A DNA stretch of 64,000 nucleotides, from positions 1,107,964 to 1,171,963 of the forward strand of contig NC_019675.1 of NCBI RefSeq assembly GCF_000316515.1, in the 5' to 3' direction. Of this stretch, positions 10,208-16,796 are shown one piece after another; the stretch's first letter is position 1; every line of letters starts with the position of its first letter. Under the pieces are notes generated by a model. It was not told the DNA's origin. It did no database searches and was given only the letters and a program-made list of their open reading frames with translations. The position numbers and the translations under genes are program-made. The DNA comes from Cyanobium gracile PCC 6307. GTDB lineage: Bacteria > Cyanobacteriota > Cyanobacteriia > PCC-6307 > Cyanobiaceae.

Positions 10208-10638
10208 CCAGCCAGACGGATCTTCCCGATCTCAATGTCTGGCTGGCGATGACCTCAGCGGGCCACGTCCATCACACCAAGGCGATCCACTACTGGGAAA
10301 CCGAGGCCGCCGAACGGGTTCTGTTCTGCAGCGTCACGGCCGTGGGTCTCGTGCGGCTGGTGAGCCAGCCCAAGCTGATGGGATCCGCCGTGAAGAGTTC
10401 TGCTGAAGCTGCTGCTCTGCTGCAAAGCCTCTGCGCCCAACCGGGGGTGTCCATTGCCGAGCCTGAGCAGAGCGCCTGGGACATCTTCTACGCGCTCGTC
10501 TGCGGCCATCAGCTGCCTTCGAAGCACTGCACCGATGCCTACCTGGCAGCCCTGGCCATGGCGAACGGCTGGCGGTTGGTGAGTTTCGATCGCGCTTTCA
10601 ACCAGTTCAACGACCTCCATTGGCTGTCCCTTTCGTGA
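10204..10638 (+). CDS. PIN-domain ribonuclease toxin (VapC-type)
   Basis: 144 residues. PIN toxins cut RNA with a cluster of acidic residues binding Mg2+. Visible candidates are D9 in LPDLNVWLA, D111 in CTDAYLAALA and D129 in VSFDRAF. The region TAVGLVRLV replaces the usual mid-domain Glu motif in the way seen in one VapC subgroup. The ATG overlaps the antitoxin stop (ATGA), so this start is preferred to the long upstream frame. The final GTGA at 10635 also opens a 32-residue frame that ends at the right copy of the 19-bp repeat. Confidence 0.85.
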   Translation: MTSQTDLPDLNVWLAMTSAGHVHHTKAIHYWETEAAERVLFCSVTAVGLVRLVSQPKLMGSAVKSSAEAAALLQSLCAQPGVSIAEPEQSAWDIFYALVCGHQLPSKHCTDAYLAALAMANGWRLVSFDRAFNQFNDLHWLSLS

Positions 10639-10723
10639 GTCACCCTCCCTCCAAGGCGGCGATCGAAGGGCTGCTGCTGCCCTGGCAGGTGGATGGGCTG
10701 CACGTCGGCAGCCGCATCTGGAG

Positions 10724-10742
10724 GCGGAGCTGAGGCGATGGC
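10724..10742 (+). repeat. 19-bp exact direct repeat, right copy
   Basis: Identical to 9901-9919. Here its ATG (10738) is the start codon of the glycosyltransferase gene, whereas in the left copy the TGA is the cysS stop. Bases on both outer sides differ, so the match is exactly 19 bases. Confidence 0.9.
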
Positions 10743-11970
10743 CAGCGTCTCTGTGGTGATCCAGTTCTTCGAGGACTTCGACTTCATCGAGAGGGTGGTG
10801 GAGCGGCTCGCCTGGGTGGATGAGATCGTGGTGAACGACGGGCCGTTCCAGTTCACCCGCGAGCTGCTCGAGCCTCTGGTAGGAAGGGATCTGGAGCAGC
10901 CGAGCCCGCGGGCGGCGGGCCTGTGCGCCCTGCTGGGCCGGCGGCTGGGGGTGCCGATCCACTACCACCACGGCGTGTTCGCCGGCGAGCGGGAGAAGCG
11001 GATCCACGGCTACGGGCTGGCCGGCGGCGATGTGGTGCTGTCGGTGGATGCCGATGAGTTGCTGCTGCTGGATCGGGCGGCGGTGGAGCGCTTCTGGGCC
11101 AGCGGCGCGGTGGTGGCCAGCTTTGACTGCGTCAATTTCACCTACCTGAATCTGGTGTGCGGCAAGGCGGGAAGCCCGCTGGTGGCCCGCAAACCGTTCG
11201 CCTTCAAGCGCGAGGCGATCTCAGCCGAGCACCACCTCGACTACCTCTGGCTGGTGGGGGTAGAGCAGGCGGCGGTGGCCTCCGATGACTTCCTGCCGGA
11301 GGCCCTCTGCGGCGGCGCCCACCTCACCACCGTGCGCAGCGCCTACGGGGCCAGCATCAAGTTCGGCTTCTACAACTGCCTCTATTTCCACCTGCACGGC
11401 GAGCGGGGCCTGGAGGGCAGCTTCCAGGCGGCTCGGCAGTTCTTCTCCCAGGGGAACTTCGACGCCCAGGCCCAGGCGGAGGTGTACGGGCGGGCGATGG
11501 CCGATGCGATCGGCTTCCCCGACCAGCAGCGGTTCCGGCGGGCCGAGGCGCCGCAGGTGCCGGACGCGATCCTGCACCTGGCGGAGGAGGCCTGTGCACC
11601 GTTCAACCAGGGGCTGCCGCACCGAAACCTCAACGGCCGGCTGGTGCCGGGGGTGCCGCTCTATGCCCTGATGGCGGCCGGATCGGAGCTTCGGGTGTCG
11701 CTGGCGATCGCCGGCGAGGCGCGGCTGCGGGTGCTGCCGCTGGCGGTGGACGGGCCGCCGCTGGACCTGGGCCAGCCAGCCCTGGAGCAGCGCTGGACGG
11801 CGGAGCCCCTGAAGCCCCAGGAGGTGCCGCTGGTGGCCGGTGGGGCGGACAGCGGCGGCGAGCGGATCGGCGACCTGGTGGAGCTGCTGGTGTGGAGCAG
11901 CGAGGAGACGACAGCCACCTGGGCCGGGGCGTCGCTGGTGCCGCCGTTCAGCCTGGACGTCGTGGGGTGA
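10738..11970 (+). CDS. glycosyltransferase family 2-like protein
   Basis: 410 residues. The N-terminus MASVSVVIQFFEDFDFIERVVERLAWVDEIVVND has the GT-A fold start of family 2 enzymes, and VLSVDADELLLL carries a DxD-type metal site. FKREAISAEHHLDYLWLVG and the Asn/His-rich middle are unassigned. The C-terminal 90 residues form a separate beta-rich segment. ATG 10738 follows a GGAG and lies inside the 19-bp repeat. The gene is sandwiched between two toxin-antitoxin modules. Its 3' end (11926-11964) recurs in diverged form at 12472-12510. Donor and acceptor sugars cannot be told from sequence. Confidence 0.75.
   Translation: MASVSVVIQFFEDFDFIERVVERLAWVDEIVVNDGPFQFTRELLEPLVGRDLEQPSPRAAGLCALLGRRLGVPIHYHHGVFAGEREKRIHGYGLAGGDVVLSVDADELLLLDRAAVERFWASGAVVASFDCVNFTYLNLVCGKAGSPLVARKPFAFKREAISAEHHLDYLWLVGVEQAAVASDDFLPEALCGGAHLTTVRSAYGASIKFGFYNCLYFHLHGERGLEGSFQAARQFFSQGNFDAQAQAEVYGRAMADAIGFPDQQRFRRAEAPQVPDAILHLAEEACAPFNQGLPHRNLNGRLVPGVPLYALMAAGSELRVSLAIAGEARLRVLPLAVDGPPLDLGQPALEQRWTAEPLKPQEVPLVAGGADSGGERIGDLVELLVWSSEETTATWAGASLVPPFSLDVVG
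11926..11964 (+). repeat. 39-bp diverged direct repeat, left copy (glycosyltransferase 3' end)
   Basis: By my hand alignment it matches 12472-12510 at 32 of 39 bases, both starting GGGGCGTC and sharing CCGCCGTTCAGCCTG. The left copy encodes the glycosyltransferase C-terminus (GASLVPPFSLDVV). Confidence 0.75.
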
Positions 11971-11984
11971 GACCTGGAGGCCGC

Positions 11985-12197
11985 CTACACCATCACCGTT
12001 GCCACACGAGTGCGTTGGGTTGGCAGCGGCTGGGCGTCGGCAGCCAGCCCCTCGAGGTGAAAGGCAATGGCCTCCTGGATGTGCTTGAGCACCTGCTGCT
12101 GGGATTCTCCGGTGGCCACACAGCCCGGCAAGTCAGGCACGTAGGCCGAGAAACCGGCTCCGGCCTGCTCGATCACGACGGCAAAGGGTTGGCTCAT
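11985..12197 (-). CDS. hicB: HicB-like antitoxin (short form)
   Basis: 70 residues. The N-terminal degenerate RNase H-like fold of HicB is recognisable: FAVVIEQAGAGFSAYVPDLPGC, then VATGESQQQVLKHIQEAIAFHLEGL. The protein ends soon after, so it lacks a separate C-terminal DNA-binding domain, as in many short HicB proteins. Its ATG (12197) overlaps the hicA stop by four bases (ATGA). It binds and blocks HicA. It faces the 3' end of the glycosyltransferase gene 15 bases away. Confidence 0.88.
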   Translation of the reverse strand: MSQPFAVVIEQAGAGFSAYVPDLPGCVATGESQQQVLKHIQEAIAFHLEGLAADAQPLPTQRTRVATVMV

Positions 12198-12385
12198 GGC
12201 AGCGGGAGTCTGGATTGTCTGGCGATGCTCTTCAGGGTTCCTGGGGCTAGATCGTCGCCAGGTTTTCCGGCAACCGTAACGCGACCAGCCCGATCGGGGT
12301 GCTTGAACTGACGGTGGCTGCCGCGAGTTGCCACCAGGAGCCAGCCTGCCTGCTCCAGGTGCTTGATGACCTCGCGGACTTTCAT
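12194..12385 (-). CDS. hicA: HicA-like mRNA interferase toxin
   Basis: 63 residues with the dsRNA-binding-like HicA fold: MKVREVIKHLEQAGWLLVAT, the catalytic His in GSHRQF (H24), then VTVAGKPGDDLAPGTLKSIA. HicA toxins cleave mRNA when HicB is lost. The frame is open further upstream, but MKVREVIKHL is the family N-terminus, so ATG 12385 is chosen. The upstream gap (12386-12493) holds a diverged copy of the glycosyltransferase 3' end. Confidence 0.88.
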   Translation of the reverse strand: MKVREVIKHLEQAGWLLVATRGSHRQFKHPDRAGRVTVAGKPGDDLAPGTLKSIARQSRLPLP

Positions 12386-12471
12386 GCCATCGCGTTCTCT
12401 CGGTGACACCTCATGCTCCTTAGGAGCCGGTGAAACCTCAAGCGTGGAACCACCGAACCCGCCGAGAATCA

Positions 12472-12533
12472 GGGGCGTCAGTGGCACCGCCGTTCAGCCT
12501 GCAGGTGGTGGATCCGGCGGACGCTGGGCCATG
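12472..12533 (+). pseudogene. remnant of a glycosyltransferase 3' end beyond hicAB
   Basis: Reading from 12472 gives GASVAPPFSLQVVDPADAGP and a TGA at 12531-12533. The first 13 residues mirror the end of the upstream glycosyltransferase (GASLVPPFSLDVV). No longer frame continues upstream, so this looks like the detached original tail, or a duplicate of it, left on the far side of hicAB. It overlaps the end of the convergent methyltransferase gene, so chance conservation cannot be excluded. Confidence 0.5.
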
Positions 12534-13384
12534 AACACCAGGATCCAGGGGATCTCGGCGCCGAGGATGCCGTAGGTGGGGGAATGGATGGCTTCGATGC
12601 GGGGATCCTCGAAGCCGGCCTCGCGCAGCTGATCGAGGAACTCCCAGCCGGGGATGCGATACACCAGGGATCCCTGCCCCGGCTGCACCGGGTCGCCGTG
12701 GAATTCGGGCTCCGAGAGCAGCTGGGGCTCCTGCCCCCGGCCCCGGTGCACGGCCTTCACCGTGGACGCCGCCTGGCCGTAGGCGAAGGGCACCGTGCCG
12801 AGAAGGGCACCACCGGGCACGAGCACGCGCCGCATTGACCGCAGGGCGGCCGGCAGGTCGTAGACGTGCTCGAGGATCTCGTTGCAGATCACCGCATCGA
12901 AGCTGGCGTCGGCAAAGCTGAGAGTGCAGAGATCGTCGTGGTGCACCTGCTGGCGGCGGGGATCCTGGGGATCCGGCAGGTATTCGCTGCCCTGGTAGTG
13001 GGCCACCAGGCCCCGCAGGCGCTGGGCGAACAGGGTGATGGCTTCCGGGCAGTACAACCGCAGGGATTCCAGCAGCGGCAGCTGGCCGGCTTCGATCAGC
13101 TGGCGCAGCAGCAGCAGCACGGCCCGTTGCCGGGACACCAGGCCATCGTGCTGCAGGCTTTCGCGGAAGTTAGGGCCCACCACCTGGAGATCGGCGGCGG
13201 CGATGGGGGCATCGGTAAGGGGGTCCCGGATGCCGTTGAGGGCCATCAGGCGCAGGCTGGTGCGCACCTGCCGTTCCAGATCAGGCCACTGCGCCGCGAA
13301 ATCCTTCTGGAAGGCGGCCTGGTGGCGGTAGGTGCGCTGATCAAGGATCGGGGAGGCCAGGGGCACGGCGCCGGGGCAGACCAC
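12494..13384 (-). CDS. class I SAM-dependent methyltransferase
   Basis: 296 residues. The central Methyltransf_11-type core is seen as DDLCTLSFADASFDAVICNEILEHVYDLPAALRSM with the following RRVLVPGGALLGTVPFAYG. The usual glycine-rich SAM loop is weak here; the sequence around GLVAHYQGSEYL occupies its place. Enzymes of this type in glycan clusters often methylate sugars, but the substrate is not readable. Start is GTG at 13384. It converges on, and overlaps, the remnant at 12472-12533. Confidence 0.75.
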   Translation of the reverse strand: MVCPGAVPLASPILDQRTYRHQAAFQKDFAAQWPDLERQVRTSLRLMALNGIRDPLTDAPIAAADLQVVGPNFRESLQHDGLVSRQRAVLLLLRQLIEAGQLPLLESLRLYCPEAITLFAQRLRGLVAHYQGSEYLPDPQDPRRQQVHHDDLCTLSFADASFDAVICNEILEHVYDLPAALRSMRRVLVPGGALLGTVPFAYGQAASTVKAVHRGRGQEPQLLSEPEFHGDPVQPGQGSLVYRIPGWEFLDQLREAGFEDPRIEAIHSPTYGILGAEIPWILVFMAQRPPDPPPAG

Positions 13385-13467
13385 CCAGGAACGCTAGGGG
13401 GAGCCATCGGGGCCGTCAGCGCGGCGGTGACTCGACGCCACCGAAAAGGCCACCTAAGCTCGTTTCG

Positions 13468-13728
13468 ATGAGTGAAACCCCTGCCCCCACAGCAGACCCC
13501 CAGGCTCTGGCCGCCGAGATCGCCAGCCTCCAGGGCCAGCTTGAAGAGGCCCGGGATGAAGCCGAACTGAATCTGCTGCAACTGCAGCAGGTGCAGGAGC
13601 AACTGGAGGTTTCGATCCTGGCGCAGCAGGAACAGGTGAAGCTGCTGGAGCAGCACCAGCAGGAGGAACGGCGGGCAGAGGTGCTGATCGCCGCCCTGCT
13701 GGAACGGATCGAAGCCGTCGGAGGCTGA
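13468..13728 (+). CDS. small coiled-coil protein, 86 aa
   Basis: After MSETPAPTADPQ the sequence is a continuous heptad-like helix, Leu/Gln/Glu-rich (ASLQGQLEEARDEAELNLLQ, then VQEQLEVSILAQQEQVKLLE), to residue 80. No catalytic motif is present. Similar short coiled coils occur next to glycosyltransferases in cyanobacteria and may be assembly or scaffold proteins; that is inference. It is divergent from the methyltransferase and converges on a TPR-like gene 10 bases on. Confidence 0.7.
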   Translation: MSETPAPTADPQALAAEIASLQGQLEEARDEAELNLLQLQQVQEQLEVSILAQQEQVKLLEQHQQEERRAEVLIAALLERIEAVGG

Positions 13729-13738
13729 CGGCCGGCCT

Positions 13739-14962
13739 TCAGGCCCCCAGGGCGAAGCGGGCCTCGGCATCGCTGAGTGTCCGCGAAAAAGCCTCCAGCC
13801 GCTGGCGAGCCGCCTCGGGCTCCGGGGCTGGGCCCCGGGGGCCTGCCGGAGGGAGGGGGAGTCCGATGCGGGCGGCGGCCTGCTCCAGGAACTGGCCGAA
13901 GCGCTGGGGGGGCTGGTGGACCACCGCCGCGGCTGCGCCGGCAGGGGCGGCGGCGGCTTCGGCCCGCTGCAGCAGGGCGCGCAGGGGCTGCCATTGGGGA
14001 TCGTCGACCAACAGCCGCTGCAGCAAGGCCAGGGCCGCCCCCGTCTCGCCGCCCTCCAGCAGGGCGCGGGCCTGGAGCAGGCCGGGGCCCCGCCGGGCCT
14101 CGCGGCGCCGCTGGCGGAACACCTCGGCCAGCTCAGGGGGCGCCACCGCCAGGGCCTGACCCCAGTGGTCGAGGGCTGGACTGATGGCGCCGGCTTCAAG
14201 GGCCAGGCGGGCGGCGATGTCCCAGTACCAGGGACTGCGCTGGATGTCGGGGGAGGCGGTGGCGATCCAGCTGGCGCAGCGCTGCCGGTCCCCCCGACCC
14301 AGGGCGAGATCGGCGGCCCTGAGGCGGGCGTGCGACCAGTCCGGTCGGATGTCGGTGAGCAGGGCCCAGAACTGAAAGGCCTGATCGGGACGGTCCGCGA
14401 TCGGCCCATCGCCCACCAGTTCGGCCAGGAAGGTCTCGATGGGTGGCTCCACGGCTGGCCCATGGCGGAGCAGCAGGACCAGTTCATCCAGCCCCGGGCT
14501 GGAGAGGGCCATCGTCCAGTCGACCTGGGCCCCCTGCCGCCAGTCCTCGGCGAGGGCGGCGGGCTCCAGCCAGCGCCAGCGACGGATCCGGGCGGCCAGG
14601 GCCGCGGCATCGGCCCGCTGCTCCACGGGGGTGGGGACCTTCGCCCCGCCGGCCCTGGGCCAGAGGCCCCACGGGTCGGGGGCCAGGCCCAGGGAGGGAT
14701 CCAGATCATCGGCCTCCAGGACGGCCAGGTCGGCCCGCTGGCCGTCCCCGGCAAGCCACCAGGCCAGGCTCGCCTCGAGCGCCAGCGGTGCTCCCCAGTG
14801 GGGGGAACACCGCAACCGCCCGATCCGTGCCTCCAGCTCCTCCGCCAGGCCATAGCGACCCAGCCAGCGCAGCTGGTCGGCCTGCAGGGACGGCTCCGGC
14901 GGGGGATCGCCGGCGAGCTCCTGGAGGAGTTCCGATGCCGTGGGCCAGCCGTTTCGGGTCAC
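13739..14962 (-). CDS. TPR-like helical protein of unknown function
   Basis: 407 residues, nearly all helical, with repeated AxLALExG-type helix pairs in the C-terminal half (RLRAADLALGRGDRQRC; YWDIAARLALEAGAISPALD; ARALLEGGETGAALALLQRL), resembling tetratricopeptide repeats. There is no signal peptide or catalytic motif. The frame stays open far upstream, but that part lies antisense to the next glycosyltransferase; the first plausible start is GTG 14962 (MTRNGWPTASELLQ), 64 bases from the divergent gene's ATG. Possibly a scaffold for the glycosyltransferases around it. Confidence 0.65.
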   Translation of the reverse strand: MTRNGWPTASELLQELAGDPPPEPSLQADQLRWLGRYGLAEELEARIGRLRCSPHWGAPLALEASLAWWLAGDGQRADLAVLEADDLDPSLGLAPDPWGLWPRAGGAKVPTPVEQRADAAALAARIRRWRWLEPAALAEDWRQGAQVDWTMALSSPGLDELVLLLRHGPAVEPPIETFLAELVGDGPIADRPDQAFQFWALLTDIRPDWSHARLRAADLALGRGDRQRCASWIATASPDIQRSPWYWDIAARLALEAGAISPALDHWGQALAVAPPELAEVFRQRRREARRGPGLLQARALLEGGETGAALALLQRLLVDDPQWQPLRALLQRAEAAAAPAGAAAAVVHQPPQRFGQFLEQAAARIGLPLPPAGPRGPAPEPEAARQRLEAFSRTLSDAEARFALGA

Positions 14963-15025
14963 TGCCTGGGGAACACTGGCACCATTGTGCGGCGGTTGGC
15001 AGCCGCTGACATCGAAGCGGAGCGG

Positions 15026-16297
15026 ATGGAGCGAACCGGCCGGGTGGTGATCGTGGATCCGGCCTACGCCAGCGATGTGGGGCACCACGGCGATGTGAAC
15101 GCCCGGCTGCTGGTGGCCCTGGGGGCCCGGGGCTGGCCGGTGGAGTGCTGGGCCGATGCGGCGGTGCCGGCCGCCGGATGCCGGGGGGTGTTCCGCGACT
15201 GCGGCTATGTGGACCCGCGCCACTGGGCCGATCTGGGCGGCACGGTGCACCTGGCCCGACGGATGGAGAACCAGCTGCGCACGGCGCTGGCCGAGCAGGG
15301 GCCCGTGGGCGGCTGGGTGCTGCACACGGCGCTGCCGTTCCAGCTGCTGGGACTGGCCCGGGCGTTGTGCCACTGCCCGGCGGCCGCCGTGGTGGTGAGT
15401 CTGATGTTCGCCCCGGGGGAAACCCTGGAGGGTCCGGGGGGGGAGGCGGACGCCACCAGCAACTGCCGGGTGGCCCTGGGCGCCCTGGCCCGGGCGGTGG
15501 CGCAGGGCGGTCATCGGCTGCGGCTCCTGCTGCCGAGCCAGCAGAGCCTGGAGCTCTACGCGCCCTTGCTGGCGGCGGCGGGCCTGAGCTGCGCCGGCCT
15601 CCATCCGGCCGTGGTCGGGGCTGGCCGGCCCGTGCCGCCCCCACCGGCGGCGGGGGGCCGGCCCCGGATCCTGCTCCACTGGGGCGACCTCAAGCCGGGC
15701 AAGGGCCGCCAGGAAGCGCTGGAGGTGGTGCAGGCCCTGCTGGGGGGGGTGCCCCGGCCGGCGGCGCTGGCGGAGGCGGAGTGGGTGTTCCACCTGCACA
15801 GCCAGGAGCCGCTGCCCGAGGCGGAGCGCACCAGCCTGGAGCGGGCCCGGGAGCGGATCAGCGGATTCCAGTGGCTGAGCGGACGGGTGGAGGCGGGGGC
15901 AATGCAGGGGCTGCTGGCGGGCTGTGACGCAGCCCTGCTCGCCTACGACCCGACCCTCTACCGGCAGCGCAGTTCAGGCCTGCTGTGGTGCTACGGTGCC
16001 GCCCGGCTCCTGAGCGGCCGACCGGCGGCGGTGCTGGGGCGCGCGGGGGGCTGGATGGAGCGGGAGGCCAGGGACCTGGGCCTGAGCTGGCGCAGCGGCA
16101 ACGATGGCGGCTGGCTGGAGGGCCTGGCGGCTTGCCTCGACCAGGCTCCCGGCCGGAACCCCGGGGAACCCACCGGGGTGACAACCTATGGGCGACAGAT
16201 CCTGGCGAGGGAATTCGCCGACGCTGTCGCCGCCTGGATGGAAAGTGAGACACCTCCAGGACCACCGGCGAGGCCAGGACCCGAGCTCCCCAGCTGA
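15026..16297 (+). CDS. GT-B type glycosyltransferase-like protein
   Basis: 423 residues. The C-terminal half has GT-B features: PRILLHWGDLKPGKGRQEAL (phosphate-contact strand), a Glu-rich helix, then GCDAALLAYDPTLYRQRSSGLLW and the glycine-rich AARLLSGRPAAVLGRAGGWM, typical of family 4-like enzymes. The N-terminal half (VVIVDPAYASDVGHHGDVNA) would bind the acceptor. ATG 15026 begins the conserved part. It is followed by about 500 bases with no supported gene. Substrate unknown. Confidence 0.7.
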   Translation: MERTGRVVIVDPAYASDVGHHGDVNARLLVALGARGWPVECWADAAVPAAGCRGVFRDCGYVDPRHWADLGGTVHLARRMENQLRTALAEQGPVGGWVLHTALPFQLLGLARALCHCPAAAVVVSLMFAPGETLEGPGGEADATSNCRVALGALARAVAQGGHRLRLLLPSQQSLELYAPLLAAAGLSCAGLHPAVVGAGRPVPPPPAAGGRPRILLHWGDLKPGKGRQEALEVVQALLGGVPRPAALAEAEWVFHLHSQEPLPEAERTSLERARERISGFQWLSGRVEAGAMQGLLAGCDAALLAYDPTLYRQRSSGLLWCYGAARLLSGRPAAVLGRAGGWMEREARDLGLSWRSGNDGGWLEGLAACLDQAPGRNPGEPTGVTTYGRQILAREFADAVAAWMESETPPGPPARPGPELPS

Positions 16298-16796
16298 ACA
16301 CAACGGCACCGGCAGGGGCTGGCCCGAGGCACCTGCACTCCCTCAGGCAGACCACAGCCAGTGTTCAGTGGCTGCACAGCCAACTCACCAGATGCCAACC
16401 GCACTCGTCCATAACATGACCAGATGGAGGGATGCAGGCTTGAAAACGGCATCACCGGACATGGCCGCGGAATGGTCTGGCAGATGGTCAGCCACGGGAA
16501 GATGGGCAGCCACGCTCACAGCACGCTGATGGGCAACAGGAGCCCTTCCATCTCGCGGCGGCCTGAAGACGGCGGTCGGAAAACGACCGGGAGCCGGCTT
16601 TCCGGAGCAGGCACCATCCCCGCAGATGCCACCAACCCGATGACCAGCCTGGAAGAGGTTGCTTGTCCTGTTCTGTTCTGAATTGGCAGAGATCCATGAC
16701 GGCGACGATGGCACCCCACAGGCGTAGTCCCACCCTGCCTCCAGGCATGGCATCGGGGGGCCATCCTGCTGCGGCCAGCCACCCGCGCCCGTTCCG
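16298..16796. other. 499-bp region without a supported gene
   Basis: No reading frame here shows coding character. One small hairpin (CGGTCG 16573-16578 with CGACCG 16584-16589, loop GAAAA) lacks a T-tract. It marks the left edge of a stretch of lower GC that continues to about 21.5 kb. Confidence 0.6.

Noticed and set aside
14963..15799. N-terminal extension of the 407-residue minus-strand protein
   Set aside because: It is antisense to the glycosyltransferase at 15026 and is Pro/Arg/Gln low-complexity.
16573..16589. Small hairpin as a terminator
   Set aside because: Six-base stem with GAAAA loop but no T-tract and no gene end close by.
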